NCBI GenBank assembly: GCA_050084985.1
Contig: JBITNC010000001.1
Coordinates: 186,620,001-186,684,000, forward strand
Origin: Nageia nagi
Taxonomy: Eukaryota > Pinophyta
Direction of reading: 5' to 3'
DNA length: 64,000 nt
Below, one piece after another: positions 1 through 11,300 of the stretch. The position numbers and the translations under genes were made by a program. Within the stretch, counting starts at the first letter, position 1, and each line of letters starts with the position of its first letter. The notes under the pieces were generated by a model. That model was given only the letters and a program-made list of their open reading frames with translations, made no database searches and was not told where the DNA came from.

Positions 1-2080
1 TCCCACTGATAAAAGGGGATTAGGTTATCAAAATAAATGTAAAAATCTTGCTAAATTAGGAAATTTAGGAGAAGAGAATTTGGATTATAATGAAGAAATT
101 TTAGAGAAAGAATCTAAGTACAAAAAATTATTAATATGAGAGAAGAATAATTAAGTGAAATGGATGTCTTAGAAGGGGTCAAAATGCTCTTTATTAATAA
201 TATTGAGCCACCTTGGAATCATTCGTGCTTACCAAGTGATATAAAAGAAAAAATAAATAAAAATGTTGAATCATCGATCATTCCATATTCAGGTATACCA
301 TCGATAAATATGGTTACAATAAAAGAGAATGATATTGAAGATTAAAATAATGAACAAATAGATGAAGTTAACAAAAATCAAAATTTAATCAAAATAATAG
401 CCAATACTTCTACAGATGAAGTAATTGCTGATTTCTCTCTTATATCATCCAATCCTTTGATACATGAATTCAAAAATGCAAATCACATATTTGGTTCCTA
501 TGAAAATCAAGTATGCACGAATGAACAAACTCAAGAATACGATGAAGAATATAGTGTTAACGATAAAAGTTGGATACCAGTACCAAATCAATTAGAAGAA
601 GGGTCGCATATGCTTACTAAAAAAGTCTTAGAAATAAATATTAGTAATGATCCTCAAAATCCTAAAATTATTCAATTAGGAGAAAACCTCATAGAAAATG
701 AACAAGAAGAAATTATAACCTTATTAAAAGAACAAGAAAAGGTATTTGCATGGTCATATGCAGACATGCCTGGAATAGATCCTAAATTAGTAGTACATAA
801 TTTAGCATTAAAATCTAATGCTAAACCTGTTAAACAAAAATTATGTAAAATGCATCTTACTATAGCATTAATGGTAAAAGAAGAACTTCAAAAATTATTA
901 GAAGCTAAATTTATACAACCTATAGATTATTCAGATTGGATATCTAATATGGTACCTATGAAAAAACCAAGTGGAAAAATAAGAATATGCACAGATTTCG
1001 GTGATCTTAACAAAGCTTGTCCTAAGGATGATTTCCCTCTACCTAGCATTGATAGTTTGGTAGACTCGATAGTAGGACATGATATGTTGTCATTAATGGA
1101 TGGATTTTCTAGTTATAATAAAATAAAAATAGCCACTAAAGATCAACATAAAATGGCTTTTATAACTCCTTGGGGTACCTTTTGTTATAAAGTTATTCCT
1201 TTTGGATTAAAAAATGCCGGGGCAACTTATCAAAGGGCTATGACTTATATATTCCATGATTATATGCATGACATAGTAGAAGATTATGTCAATGATTTGT
1301 TGGTTAGATCTAAATATTGAGTAGATCATGGAAAAGACCTAATTAAAGTCTTAGATATATTATTAGAACATAAAGTAAGATTAAATCCAAAAAAATGTGT
1401 TTTTGGTGTAACTTCAAGAAAATTATTAGGATTTATTCTGTCCCGACGAGGAATTGAAATAGATCCTAGTAAAGTGAAGGCAGTAGTAGACATGCCACCT
1501 CCTGCAAATCTAAAACAATTACAAAGTTAGAAGGTTTATAGCTCAACTTTCTGATAAATGTAAACCATTTACAAAATTATTAAAAAAGGGGATAGAATAT
1601 CATTGGGGCAAAGAGCAACAAGATGCATTCGATGAAATTAAAAGATATTTATTATCTTTTCCTGTATTAAGTCCACCAAGAAATGATATACCCTTTTTGT
1701 TATATATTTTTGCTACTGAAATTGCTTTAGGGACAATGCTTGCTCAAAAGAATGAACATAATAAAGAATAAGTTATATATTATCTGAGTAGAACACTTGT
1801 GACTTATGAGATTAAGTATATATATTTGGAAAAATTATGTCTTGCTATCATTTTTGCTACTAAAAAACTTCGACATTATATGCTTAATCATACAACATAT
1901 GTCATCTCTAAAGTGGATCCATTGAAATATATGATGAATAAAACCTATCAAAATTCAAGAATTGCAAAGTGGATAATGCACTTAACTAAATTTGATTTAC
2001 ATTTTATTGGAAAAAAGTCAATAAAAGGACAAGTAATTGCTGATTATCTCATTGATGCTCCATTGCAAGATAATAAACCA
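1..2080 (+). pseudogene. Tat-type pol: linker, reverse transcriptase and first RNase H (decayed)
   Basis: The first 456 bases read as the protease-RT linker (DKRGLGYQ near 15-40) with stops. From 457 a frame of 287 codons is open. RT motifs in order are VPMKKPSGKIR, DLNKACPKDDFPLP, SLMDGFSSYNKI, PFGLKNAGATYQRAM and YVND, the first Asp of the catalytic YVDD being Asn (codon 1291-1293). A TGA at 1318 interrupts, but the frame continues through LNPKKCVFGV and SRRGIEIDPSKVKA to a stop at 1528. The RT-RNase H connection (KPFTKLLKKG) and RNase H (YLSRT, LEKLCLA, KKLRHYML, IKGQVIADYL) follow in shifted frames to about 2080. The protein would act in the cytoplasmic retrotransposon particle. Lineage is clear; function is lost. 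Confidence 0.9.
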
Positions 2081-2784
2081 CTTGTCATTGAATTACCCGA
2101 TGATGGGGTGTTTCACTTAGATGAAATTGAAATACCTGTAGAACCTAAAGATGATTGGGATATGACAATACACTTTGATGGTTCTCAATGTGAACAAGGT
2201 GGTGGAGTAGGTGTTGTATTTATAACATCGCAAGGGATCCCTATACCATATTCATTTAAACTAAAATTTCCTTGTACTAATAATAATGCAAAATACGAAG
2301 CTTTGATATTAGCATTAAAAACTATTGTTAAATTAAAACTTAAAAGAATTAAGATTGTTGGATATTCTTTACTCATCGTAAATCAAGTGAAAGGAATCTA
2401 TCAATGTAAAGAACCTTTACTTCAAAAGTATAAAGCATTAGTTAAGAATTATTAAAATTTTTTGATCAATTTAGTATAGAAGCGGCACCAAGATCATCTA
2501 ATAGATTTGCAAATGCTATGGCTTCTATTGGATCTCTTATTTCAGAAGATCCTAAAAAATCTTCAATTCAAGTTGAAATAACTCAATTGTCTCAATCATC
2601 ATTACAACAAGAAGATGAAGAAAAAAGTGTATTAAATATTGACGTAACTGATAAAGATAATTGGTACAAAGAATTGACAGATTTTTTAAAATTTGGAACT
2701 CTACCTACAAACCTTAATAAATCATCACGATGAGCTTTTAAAATTAAAGCAACTAAATATTGTCTGATAGGGGATATCTTGCAT
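2081..2784 (+). pseudogene. Archaeal-type second RNase H (aRNH) and linker to integrase (decayed)
   Basis: The domain starts at DDWDMTIHFDGS (2150 on), keeping the first catalytic Asp. The usual TNN-AEYEAL reads NNNAKYEAL, so the catalytic Glu is Lys (codon 2291-2293). The usual GDSQLV reads GYSLLI, so the third acidic residue is also lost. A stop at 2453 interrupts; the C-terminal PRSSNRFANAMASIGSL follows at about 2488-2537. The acidic linker to integrase has a stop at 2731. This extra RNase H is characteristic of Tat elements and is thought to add RNase H capacity during reverse transcription. Two of three catalytic residues missing means it is inactive even apart from the stops. Confidence 0.85.
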
Positions 2785-3920
2785 CAATGAAATTTTAATG
2801 GTATTTTACTCAGATGTCTTGAATGGAATGATATTAAAAAAGCTATATCCTCCGCCCATGATGGAACATACGGAGGACATTTTAATGGTGTTGCGATTGT
2901 AAAACGATTAAAATAAATGGGGTATTATTGGCCAACTATGGAAAAAGATTGTTGTGAATATGTTAAAAAATGTTTTAAATGTCAACAATACGCTCATTTA
3001 TTTTCACAACCATCTCAAGAACTACATCCTATACAATCACTTTGGCCATTCTCTAAATGGGCATTAGATTTAATAGGACAAATTACACCTACATCTTCTA
3101 GTGGACACAAGTTTATCATTACAGCAACTAAATATTTTACCAAATGGGTAGAGGCTATTCCCATGACTTCCACCATTGGTTCACGAATTGCTGAATTTAT
3201 AGAAAATTATATTATATGTAGATTCAACATACCGAACCAATTAATTATGGATAATGGAAAAAATTTTAAAAATAAGGATGTAAAACAAATATGTGATAAG
3301 TATAAAATTAAACAAAGTTTTTCCACTTCATATTATCCACAAGGTAATGGACAGGCAGAGGCTACTAATAAAACTATTTGGAACATTTTAGCAAAAATAG
3401 TAAATGATTCTCATAGAGATTGGCATATGCAAATATGAAAAGCCTTATGGGCTTATCATACTAGTGTACACACTCCTATTGGGGCAACACCATTCTCTTT
3501 AGTGTATGGAATAGAAGCCATCCTACCCATAGAACTTGAGATACCATCCCTTAGAGTAAATCTAAGTGAGCAAAATTCCAACGAGGGAGCAAGACAGACT
3601 CGCTTAGATCAGTTATTGCTTTTAGACAAAAAATGTATTAATGCTTTAGAGCATATGCATGTTTATCAGAAGAGGATAAAATGAGCTTTGATAAAAGGGC
3701 TCTAATTCATGAGTTCAAAATAGGTGATTTGGTTTTAAAAGAAAATCAACAAACTTCACAAATAGAATGACAACTTAGAGATAAGTTTGCTCCAAATTGG
3801 TTAGGACCATATATCATTAAGAAAAAATTCGGTAAAGGAACTTATCATTTATCAGATTTAGAAGGAAATGAAGAGCATGAACCTATAAATATCATGCATC
3901 TTCGACCCTTCTATACATAA
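2785..3920 (+). pseudogene. Tat-type integrase (decayed, catalytic DDE kept)
   Basis: The HHCC zinc-binding domain is readable: AHDGTYGGHF supplies both His near 2857-2882 and KKCFKCQQ both Cys near 2965-2985. A stop (2914-2916) lies between them. The core keeps all three catalytic residues: Asp in WALDLIG, Asp in IMDNGKNF and Glu in GQAEATNK. A TGA at 3436 follows; the frame resumes as KALWAYHTSVHTPIGATPFSL. Stops at 3682 and 3767 precede the C-terminal KFAPNWLGPYIIKKKFGKGTYHL, ending RPFYT and a TAA at 3918. Integrase joins element cDNA to host DNA in the nucleus. Element B at 63124-64000 carries a close relative on the other strand. Confidence 0.9.
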
Positions 3921-4904
3921 AAAAAAAATTATTATAAAATCCTAAAAAATTAAAAATTATAAATCCTAAAAAATTGAAAAATATAAAACATAAAAAAATT
4001 ATAAAATTATAAAATCTACCTAGATGGAAACATCTAGAGGTCACTTGGCAATTGGGTGCCCTGCCCTTGGAAACATCATTCATGATTTCAATTTTGAAAT
4101 TGAATGGTTAAATTACAAATTATAAACAAAATAATAATAATAAAGTTATTTCAAAACCCTACCTCTTCCTGGATAGGTCGAGAACATCTAATGGAGCGTC
4201 TACATGGAGGCATGGTGATTGTAACGAATATTAACAGCTGGAAATCAACAAAATCACAATGAAAATTGGTTCTAGCAGATAATGAAAGTGATAGCTGAAA
4301 AAGAAATGAATAAGAAAAAGTTAAAACTTTTTCTTTCTATTTACATCTAATGGAGAAACGCCAGCGACTGGAGGATGGACACCGGTGACTGTAACTAAAC
4401 ACTGGTGATTGTAAGTAAAATGTTGCATTTGTGAATAGTCATGAGAACATTAAAAATTTCTCAAAAATAAAGTTAAATTGGTCAAGAAAATCAAAAAATG
4501 ATAAAATGTGATGTCTCATTGTTACAGGAGATCATCTTGAAACCCCATTATCAGGACAAAGGACAACACCATCAAAACCCATATACTAAAGAAAACTTAT
4601 ACGGTACATGTACACTTAGACATGCAAAATGACATAATAGGAATGTCATGCAACTGTCACACAAGCTCAACACATTGTCATACCGAAAATAGTCACTTCT
4701 GAAGTATATTCAAATTTGTTTTCAAAACTACATCAAATGTTAAAAGAAAACATATTTTATTATAATTTGATAAATCAAAATTTTGATTCATCTAAGAGAT
4801 TGAGTCAAAACTTATATCATAAAAAAGCAACAACAAACAATCAAGCAACAAAGCTTCTCATTCTATATTTTTAAAATCATCAACCGCATTTTCGGTTGAT
4901 AATT
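3921..4904 (+). other. 3' non-coding region of element A
   Basis: No protein was recognised. The first 100 bases are A-rich, with repeated AAATCCTAAAAAATT-like units at about 3938-4010. A perfect 8-bp stem (ATCAACCG / CGGTTGAT) with a six-base loop lies at about 4879-4900, just before the polypurine tract. Confidence 0.6.
4185..4425 (+). repeat. Degenerate short direct repeats (CRCYRGYGAYTG core)
   Basis: Three adjacent units of 20-21 bases lie at about 4363-4425, each with a core like CGCCAGCGACTG, CACCGGTGACTG or CACTGGTGATTG followed by a purine-rich spacer. A related word, GCATGGTGATTG, is at about 4208. Similar words (CCAGTCGCCAGCGACC) recur inside the LTR near 5110-5135. Confidence 0.5.
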
Positions 4905-4919
4905 CAAAAAGGGGCAAAA
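4905..4919 (+). promoter_or_regulatory. Polypurine tract of element A
   Basis: The purine run CAAAAAGGGGCAAAA abuts the LTR start TGTAGACACC. It would prime plus-strand DNA synthesis. Element B has the nearly identical CAAAAAGGGGAAAAA at the same place on the other strand. Confidence 0.85.
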
Positions 4920-5665
4920 TGTAGACACCTAAAAATGTCCCTATTTTAACTAGTAAACATTGAAATAATTATAACTCTTTGTGACAATATAAAATAGGTT
5001 TAAAAAACCATATTATTGGATATCTCTCATCGAGTACATGCAAAATGAGTGGTCACATGACCCTTTTTCAGTAAAAATTAGCTATTTGGTGATCACTTTA
5101 ATATTGTTATAAAAACTAAAAACCAGTCGCCAGCGACCCAAAATAATCGCCAACATTTTAAGATGATCATCGGCATCCACCTAGTAATCGTTGATGACTC
5201 TGTAACAGCCAAATAGAAACCAAAAATAATAAAAGAAAGTTTTAATGTCTCATTCTTCCAAGATGCGATGGATAGAGAGGGTCAGTTATGACCTACGGTG
5301 GCTTTTTGAGTTCCCCTTACCAACCTTAGAAAACCTCACCCAAAATCTATAAATACAAGCCAAAATAAAGCAGTAGGGACCCATTTTTTGAAGTAGGGTA
5401 ATGCTGCCAAAATCGTGTGAGCTCATACCTTTTATTGTTTTATGCTAGTTTCAATTTAATACATGTCATACATAGATGCTTTGATGTTATTATCTTTTGC
5501 ATGTGTGTAGGGTTTACAGGTTATCCATATCAAGAAGAGAAGCAAGCAAATCAAAAACAATGAAGATCTAATACTCTCATTTTGGCAAATGGCATTTGTA
5601 AAAGCCCCTTCCAAGGGCAAATTGTATTTTGAGCTAAAAATCAATATCAATTTACAATTACAACA
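4920..5665 (+). repeat. 3' LTR of element A
   Basis: It begins TGTAGACACCTAAAAATG directly after the polypurine tract. A promoter-like TATAAATA is at 5348-5355, about 430 bases in, giving a plausible U3. The 3' limit is an estimate (ends in ...ATTACAACA near 5665), because no second LTR is in the window to compare. Confidence 0.75.
5348..5355 (+). promoter_or_regulatory. TATA box in the LTR of element A
   Basis: TATAAATA about 430 bp after the LTR start, the usual place for the LTR promoter. Element B has TATAAATA about 360 bp into its LTR. Confidence 0.55.
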
Positions 5666-5799
5666 TTTCTACCTATTTTACATAATTTCAAGTTCAGTGA
5701 AAATCTAAGAATAATTGTATTTTATGTTATTCTACATTCTAGCTCTATTTTCACTGTAACACATAGAGCTAGATATTAAAACAAAATAAGACTTTAGAT

Positions 5800-7690
5800 T
5801 CATCCCTAATAATCTAGCACCAGTTTATTTTCCAAATATCATTGATGGTTTGTACACTATTCCAAAAAGATAACCCTAATTAGGTATTTTCCTATTTCAA
5901 TAAGGTCTTATCCTAAATATAATTAGGCTTGATAATCCTAACCCATAAAGAATCATCATTCTTTCTACTTTCTAGGCTAACTTTTCCATCAAGGCCATAT
6001 TCATTTTAGACATATTTCAAAGGCTTAATTTCCCATACTTTTTTGGATTGCAAACATTATTCTAAGAAACCAATGTATGTATTTTCTTTTCTTCCATCCT
6101 ATTCCATAAGAAATTTTTCTAAATTTGATCAATCTCATTGCTTACTAAAGTTGGCATTTTAAAAATAGATATGAAATAAACTAGAAGGCTTTGTAGATAA
6201 ACTTAACCAATTGAGCATTTCTTACTTGAATTAGGAGAACACCCTTCCATATAACCAATTTCTTAGTAAAATATTCAATAATAGGGTTCCATAGATTCTC
6301 CTTCATATTACCTTTAAATAGGGACATTCCCAAGTAATTAGTAGGAAAATATCCAATGGAGCATTAAAAAATTCTTGATATTCAGTTCTAAAGGAGAGCT
6401 CTAGTATTCAAGAAAAAGAGTTCACTTTTATAAAAATTAATTTTTTCTAACTACCCTTTCATATAAATTTAGGATTTCCCTAGTTTTTTTAGCCTAAGGG
6501 ACCAAGGATCTAGAAGAGATCAAAGTATCATCCATGAATTATTGAAAGGAGATAGGTTAGTAGGTTGTTGTGGGTTTAATTCCTTCAATTTTTCCTTACT
6601 TGGTTGCTACCATGAAACTTCTTCCTAGAGCTTCTATAATAATAATAAACAAGAAAGGGGAGAGGGTATCCCCTTTTTGAATTCCTTTCTTACTAGGGAA
6701 GTAGCCAACAACCACTCCATGGAGATACAATCCTTGATACTATAAATCTAATCTTTTTTGAAACCAAATTTTTGCAAGATCTTCAATATAAATGTCCAAT
6801 CAACCCTATCATAGGCCTTACTCACATCCATTTTTAGCATCATTACTTCCTTACCTAACTTGTATAAGGAGTGTGATACCTCATATATAGTGATAATTCC
6901 ATCTAAAATCTTCCTCCCTTTAAAAATTCCCCCTTGATGGGGTCTAATAATGAATGAAAGGAAGGTTTTCTTTCTATTATCAAACACTTTTGAGATTATC
7001 TTATGTACAAAGTTACATATACTAATGGATCTAAACTTACTAAAGTCCTTGGCACTTATTTCTTTGGGTATCAGGGCTATAAAGATGTAATTAAGATCCT
7101 TTATAATAGATTTTTTCCTTTGAAACTCACCCAAAGCTTCATGATGTATTTCCCTATCACATTCTAGAAGTATTGAAAGAAATAAATTATGAACCCATCT
7201 GGTCTAGGGGCTTTAGAGCTATCCTGGTCAAAAACTTCCTCCTTAATTTCTTTTTCAAATAACCTAATACTAAGATATTCATGCAAATTCTCATTTGTTA
7301 AATACAATATGTTAGCCATGAGTTTCTCTATAGTGCTCTATTGATACACATTCTCGTGTCTTAAAAGATCGAATGAAGGTCACTCCCTCCTCCCTAATTT
7401 AAGTGAATTATTTAGTAATAGAACCATTCATGCAAGTGATTTCTTTAAGAACATTATGACTTCTATGCATTATAGTTGAGACATGAAAAAAATTGTATTT
7501 ATATCCCCCTCTTTCAATAAAGTAATCCTTGATTTTTGTTTTCACATCACTTCCTCCTATGAAAGCATAATGTTTAATTATCCTAAAAGATCTTGCTTAG
7601 TATTTAATGTATCTCTAGGATTGGATCTATTCTACCACCTATCTTATTTTTACAGTAATATCTCACTTTCTAAACTCCAAAAACTTGAAG
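5800..7690 (-). pseudogene. LINE ORF2, reverse transcriptase and C-terminal region (decayed)
   Basis: RT motifs are clear: EVFDQDSSKAPRPDGF near 7190-7235, then a frame of 128 codons (7134-6748) with LNYIFIALIPKE, FRSISICN, PHQGGIFKGR and MLKMDVSKAYDRVDW. The catalytic box reads FMDDTLIS at about 6517-6540, with both Asp kept. After it only scattered similarity remains; GYLFGIVYKP near 5850-5890 could belong to the zinc-binding tail of plant LINEs. The enzyme would copy LINE RNA at the nicked target site. Upstream 7330-7690 is RT N-terminal or linker sequence in poor condition. Confidence 0.85.
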
Positions 7691-8600
7691 GTCTCCTTCT
7701 TCTAAAATTTTAATTTTTTTTTTATAAGCCTATGTTTCTTTACAATATGAGACAACAAACTTTCCATGAAGTTATTGGACCATAAAATATGGATAAAATA
7801 CTCCAACCCATCATGGGGTAACCACATTTTCTTAAATTGAAAAGGAGCATTGAAGGGTTTTCTCTAATTTAAGGTTTCCCAAACCAAGGGGTTATGATCT
7901 AATCTTAATGTTTTGAGAGCTATCAAAGTAGTGTCCCGAAAGATTTTTAAATAGTCTTTTGATATAATAACCTAGTTCAACCAAATTTAAATATTTTGGT
8001 TCCTAATTATCCTATTTATTCAAGTAAATTTTGATTTTCATGGCTCAACATCCATTAATGAATTATTATTCAAAAAGAGGCAAAATATTTCATACTATAT
8101 GAGAAATCATCCACTCCTCCCTTTTTTCAAATGGAAGCAAAGGGGTGTTGAAATCTCTTACTAAAATCTAAGAGATTCCTACAAAAGCTTCCTTAATGTA
8201 GGATAAAGCCTTCCAAAGCCTTCTCCTCCCCATACAAGTTGTATGAGCATAGAAATTTATGGCTATCCATTGTTTTTTATTATCTAATAAAGTAAATATA
8301 ATAACACGAAAGCTAAAATTCAAAATAAATACTCTACCTTCTACTTTATTTCTATCCCATAAGCAAAAGGGCCCTCTTCATAAACCATTTTCCATCCAAA
8401 AAGCCCACTAAAATTCTCTCCAAATAATATTCTTGAACATTTTTGCTTTTCCTTTTGTAACTTTAGTTTCTTGGATTAAAATAATGTTTGATATAATCTC
8501 CTTTTTTAGAGCCATAAAACTTCTATATCTTTTTGGGGTGCTCATACCCTTACATTCTAAGATAAGATCTTCATATTCTATACTTTAGAGGTTTCTTTCC
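7690..8600 (-). pseudogene. LINE ORF2, endonuclease domain (decayed)
   Basis: The minus strand begins near 8580 with ECKGMSTPKRYRSF and then IILIQETK, matching the NxRGxxxPxKRxxL ... LQETK start of L1 endonucleases and keeping the catalytic Glu. WIAINFYAH and GRRRLWKAL follow, then RDFNTP (usual GDFN). DHNPLVWE near 7890-7910 is the final catalytic SDH region, and PFQFKKMWL follows it. The domain nicks target DNA to prime reverse transcription. Stops, for example near 8400, show it is dead. Confidence 0.8.
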
Positions 8601-9299
8601 ACCCCCACTAGCTAAAACTAATTGTAATCCTTTTGTAATCTCTATTTTTTTTCTCTAACCTGAATTGCTCATTCATATGGTATTCCTTTATGTTTCTCCT
8701 TCCCCATATTAGCCTATTATTTTTTTGTTTTGATTGCTAATTCTTTTTGGGGTGGATAACATGGTATCTTCTTGATAGTTTGAATCATATTCCTTTTTCT
8801 AAAACTTGTTTATGGGTGCTAATAAGGTAATCATTCCCATCATTATTTTGATAACTCTAATATTTTCAAACCTTTCTCAATATATTGTATGTAAGGCACA
8901 TGTTCATTATCATCCTCCTCCTCTCTCGATTACTTTATTTTAAAATATATTCTTCCTCCTCTATAGGCTCCCCCTCTAGGAGTTTTCCTTCTTCTATAGA
9001 ATCCATGATAGGGATATCCACATGAGTGCATTAGATATGAATGTCAAGTTCCACCTAAAAATTTAGATCTTATCCCCTAACATCTTTAGGTTTCTTGACA
9101 TCCCTCTCTGAATCCTTAAGGGTGTATTATTTTGGCTCTTCCTTTGGAAAATATTCAACTTACAACCCATTAAATCCATTAATAGTGGGAATCCCTTCTA
9201 GGGATCAAGGATCAACATTGTCTCATTGGAAAACTTCCCTACTTTATATCTTCATGTGGGCTAAGTTGTATATGGATCAAAAGGCCTTAGAGGCATATC
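8601..9299 (-). other. LINE sequence between ORF1 and ORF2
   Basis: Pyrimidine-rich on the plus strand. No domain could be read on either strand; it fits the poorly conserved ORF1 tail and inter-ORF spacer. Confidence 0.4.
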
Positions 9300-9960
9300 C
9301 ATTTTTCTAAACTTATTTTGATTATTTTCCTTTTATCCTAAATGGGCACCAAGAGGAGATGTAGCCTTTCTTTTTCCATATTTCATATTTAATTTTAGGA
9401 TTCTCATATTCTATGGGTTGGATCTATATCCATAATTTTTGAGATCAAATCATTACTCTCTAGAATCTTTGCTTCATTAAAAATATTGATACAAAAATGA
9501 GTAAACCCTATCCTTATTTCTACTCTTATTTTCTTCTCAATAGAGATAAGTTATCTCAATCCATTTGCAATACCTAAGCTTACATCATAATTCCAAAAAA
9601 TAAATAGGCAATACAAGAAGTCTTATCCAAACCAGTATCAAGGTAATATTCTACTTTTTTGGATCAAGGTTTATGTTCCATTTTTGAAGTTACAAATCAT
9701 ATTGTCCAAAAATCCAAGGTCCCTCCTAGAGCACATTTTAAAGGTTGGTCTCCAAACTTAGCTTCATAAAAAGGAAGCCATCTAGAATGGCCATGATATT
9801 ATATATTTTATTGATTCTCCATTTTTTGAATGTCCATTCCCTTACTACAGCAATATCCAAGCATGGACCAAGGAACTTTTCCACTAGATTTAAGGCTTCT
9901 TCACAAGAAGTAATTTTTTGGAACTATGGTAGGATGATCATTTTTTGTCCACTAATTTGA
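9300..9960 (-). pseudogene. LINE ORF1, DUF4283-like RNA-binding protein (decayed)
   Basis: Minus-strand translation gives SCEEALNLVEKFLGPCLDI, REWTFKKWRI, FLFMKLSLE and EGPWIFGQYDL, the pattern of the DUF4283 domain at the N-terminus of plant L1 ORF1 and gag-like proteins. Further on, VWIRLLVLPIYF and IANGL match the usual WVRLPNLPxEFW and IGNALG stretch. ORF1 proteins bind element RNA to form the particle needed for movement. The zinc knuckle expected towards 9300 was not readable. Several stops and at least one frameshift are present. Confidence 0.7.
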
Positions 9961-9974
9961 AATTAAAAATATTT

Positions 9975-11300
9975 TCTAGAGGTTATAGAACATATGAATC
10001 TAGGAAATTGAAAACACATGAGATAAATTATGCAACTCATGATCTTGTGTTCGTAGCTGTAATCCATGTACTTAAGATGTGGAGACACTATCTTCTGGGA
10101 AAGGCCTTTAAAATTGAGATAGATCATTAAAGTTTGAAGTATTTATTAACTTGACCATATTTAACCACCAAAAAAGGTGATGTATGGAGTTCTTAGTGGA
10201 GTATGACTTTAGCATGGAATACATAAAAGGAAAAGAATAAGGTGGTAGACACCCTAAGTCGTAGATGACATGGCAATGCCATGAAAAGAAGTCAATTTGA
10301 TTTATTTGATCAAGTGAAAGTTTTAAAGTAATAATATCCACATTGTAAATCTATTTGAGAATTGATAAGCAAAGGTTCCACATTATCCCACAATTATATT
10401 GAAAAATATGGAGTCCTTTATTTTAAGGACAGATTGATCATCTCAGAAAAGGGTGATTTAAGGAAATTGATCATGCAAGAAGCCCATCATCCCCCGTATA
10501 CAACACACCTTAGAGATACAAAAATGATAGAGGACCTAAAATAAAAAATTTATTGGAAAGGTATGAAGATAAACATAGCAAAATTTATGGCTAGATGTCT
10601 TGAATGTCAAAAGGTAAAATTAGAGCATCAGCATCTAGGTAGATATTTGTATCCATATGATGTACCCACATAGAAATTCTAAGTAATTTTGATGGATTTT
10701 ATCATTGGTTTTCTAAAATCTAGGTTTCATTGTGGCTCAATTTTATTATTGGTTTATAGATTGACCAAGGTAGCACATTTTATACCTATAAATACCACCG
10801 ATGATGCCTACACTATGGAAAATAAGTTTTCCCATGAAATCTTCAAATTTCATGGATTTTAAGAGGTGATCATATCAAATAGGGATTCAAAGTTCACCTT
10901 TGTATTTTGGAAATCATTATACAAGGCACCAAAAACAAAATTGAACATGATTTCAACATATCATCCAAACATGGATGGATAGACTAAATGTGTGAATAGA
11001 ATTCTTGAGGATATGTTCAAATTGTATTGCATGGAACAAAAGACTAAATGGGAGGAATACCTCTATCTAGTTGAGTTTTTCTACAATAATGGATACCATT
11101 CATATTTGGGAATGGCTCCCATTGAAGCTATTTATGTAAGGAGATACAAAACTCATTTATCTTGGAACAACCAAGAGGATTGGGTGATGATCCAACCTAA
11201 AATGTTAAAGCAAATGGAGGAGAAGATTAATTTCATATGAAAAAAGATTAAGGAAGTTGTGGATAGAAAAAAGAGTTATATTGACCTTAAGAGAACTCCT
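9975..11300 (+). pseudogene. Chromovirus E1: RNase H end and integrase (decayed)
   Basis: The RNase H end reads YESRKLKTHEINYATHDL (about 9992-10045). The stretch that should read as the tether (VEYDFSMEYIKGKE) is broken. Integrase follows: EAHHPPYTTH and CLECQK give the HHCC zinc finger (about 10480-10610). The core has LMDFIIGF (Asp) and SNRDSKF (Asp), but the usual DGQTE reads DG-stop-TK: the catalytic Glu is Lys (codon 10986-10988). LEDMFKLYCMEQKTKWEEYL and GMAPIEAIY follow in an open stretch to a stop at 11238. The E2 copy keeps the Glu at 20588-20590, so the loss is private to E1. Confidence 0.88.

Larger units (their letters stand above)
1..5665 (+). mobile_element. Element A: Ty3/Gypsy, Tat lineage, 3' part with one LTR
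   Basis: The order RT, RNase H, second (archaeal-type) RNase H, integrase, polypurine tract, LTR is seen directly. The second RNase H is a known hallmark of the Tat/Ogre lineage of plant Ty3/Gypsy elements. The gag, protease and 5' LTR lie left of the window. The reading frame is broken by stops at 1318, 1528, 1768, 2453, 2731, 2914, 3436, 3682 and 3767, with at least one shift near 1530, so the copy is dead. The right limit is the approximate end of the LTR, placed near the run ending TTACAACA; without the 5' LTR it cannot be fixed. An L1-type LINE follows directly. Confidence 0.9.
5720..9965 (-). mobile_element. L1-type LINE, decayed
   Basis: On the minus strand the order is DUF4283-like ORF1, AP-like endonuclease, LINE reverse transcriptase and a trailing zinc-finger region, the layout of plant L1 elements. 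The 5' end touches the truncated chromovirus sequence that starts near 9966. The 3' end is not sharp, and I see no long poly-T on the plus strand to mark a poly-A tail. Frameshifts and stops are many. Whether the LINE inserted into the chromovirus or a deletion joined them cannot be told, because the chromovirus part expected on the far side is absent. Confidence 0.85.
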
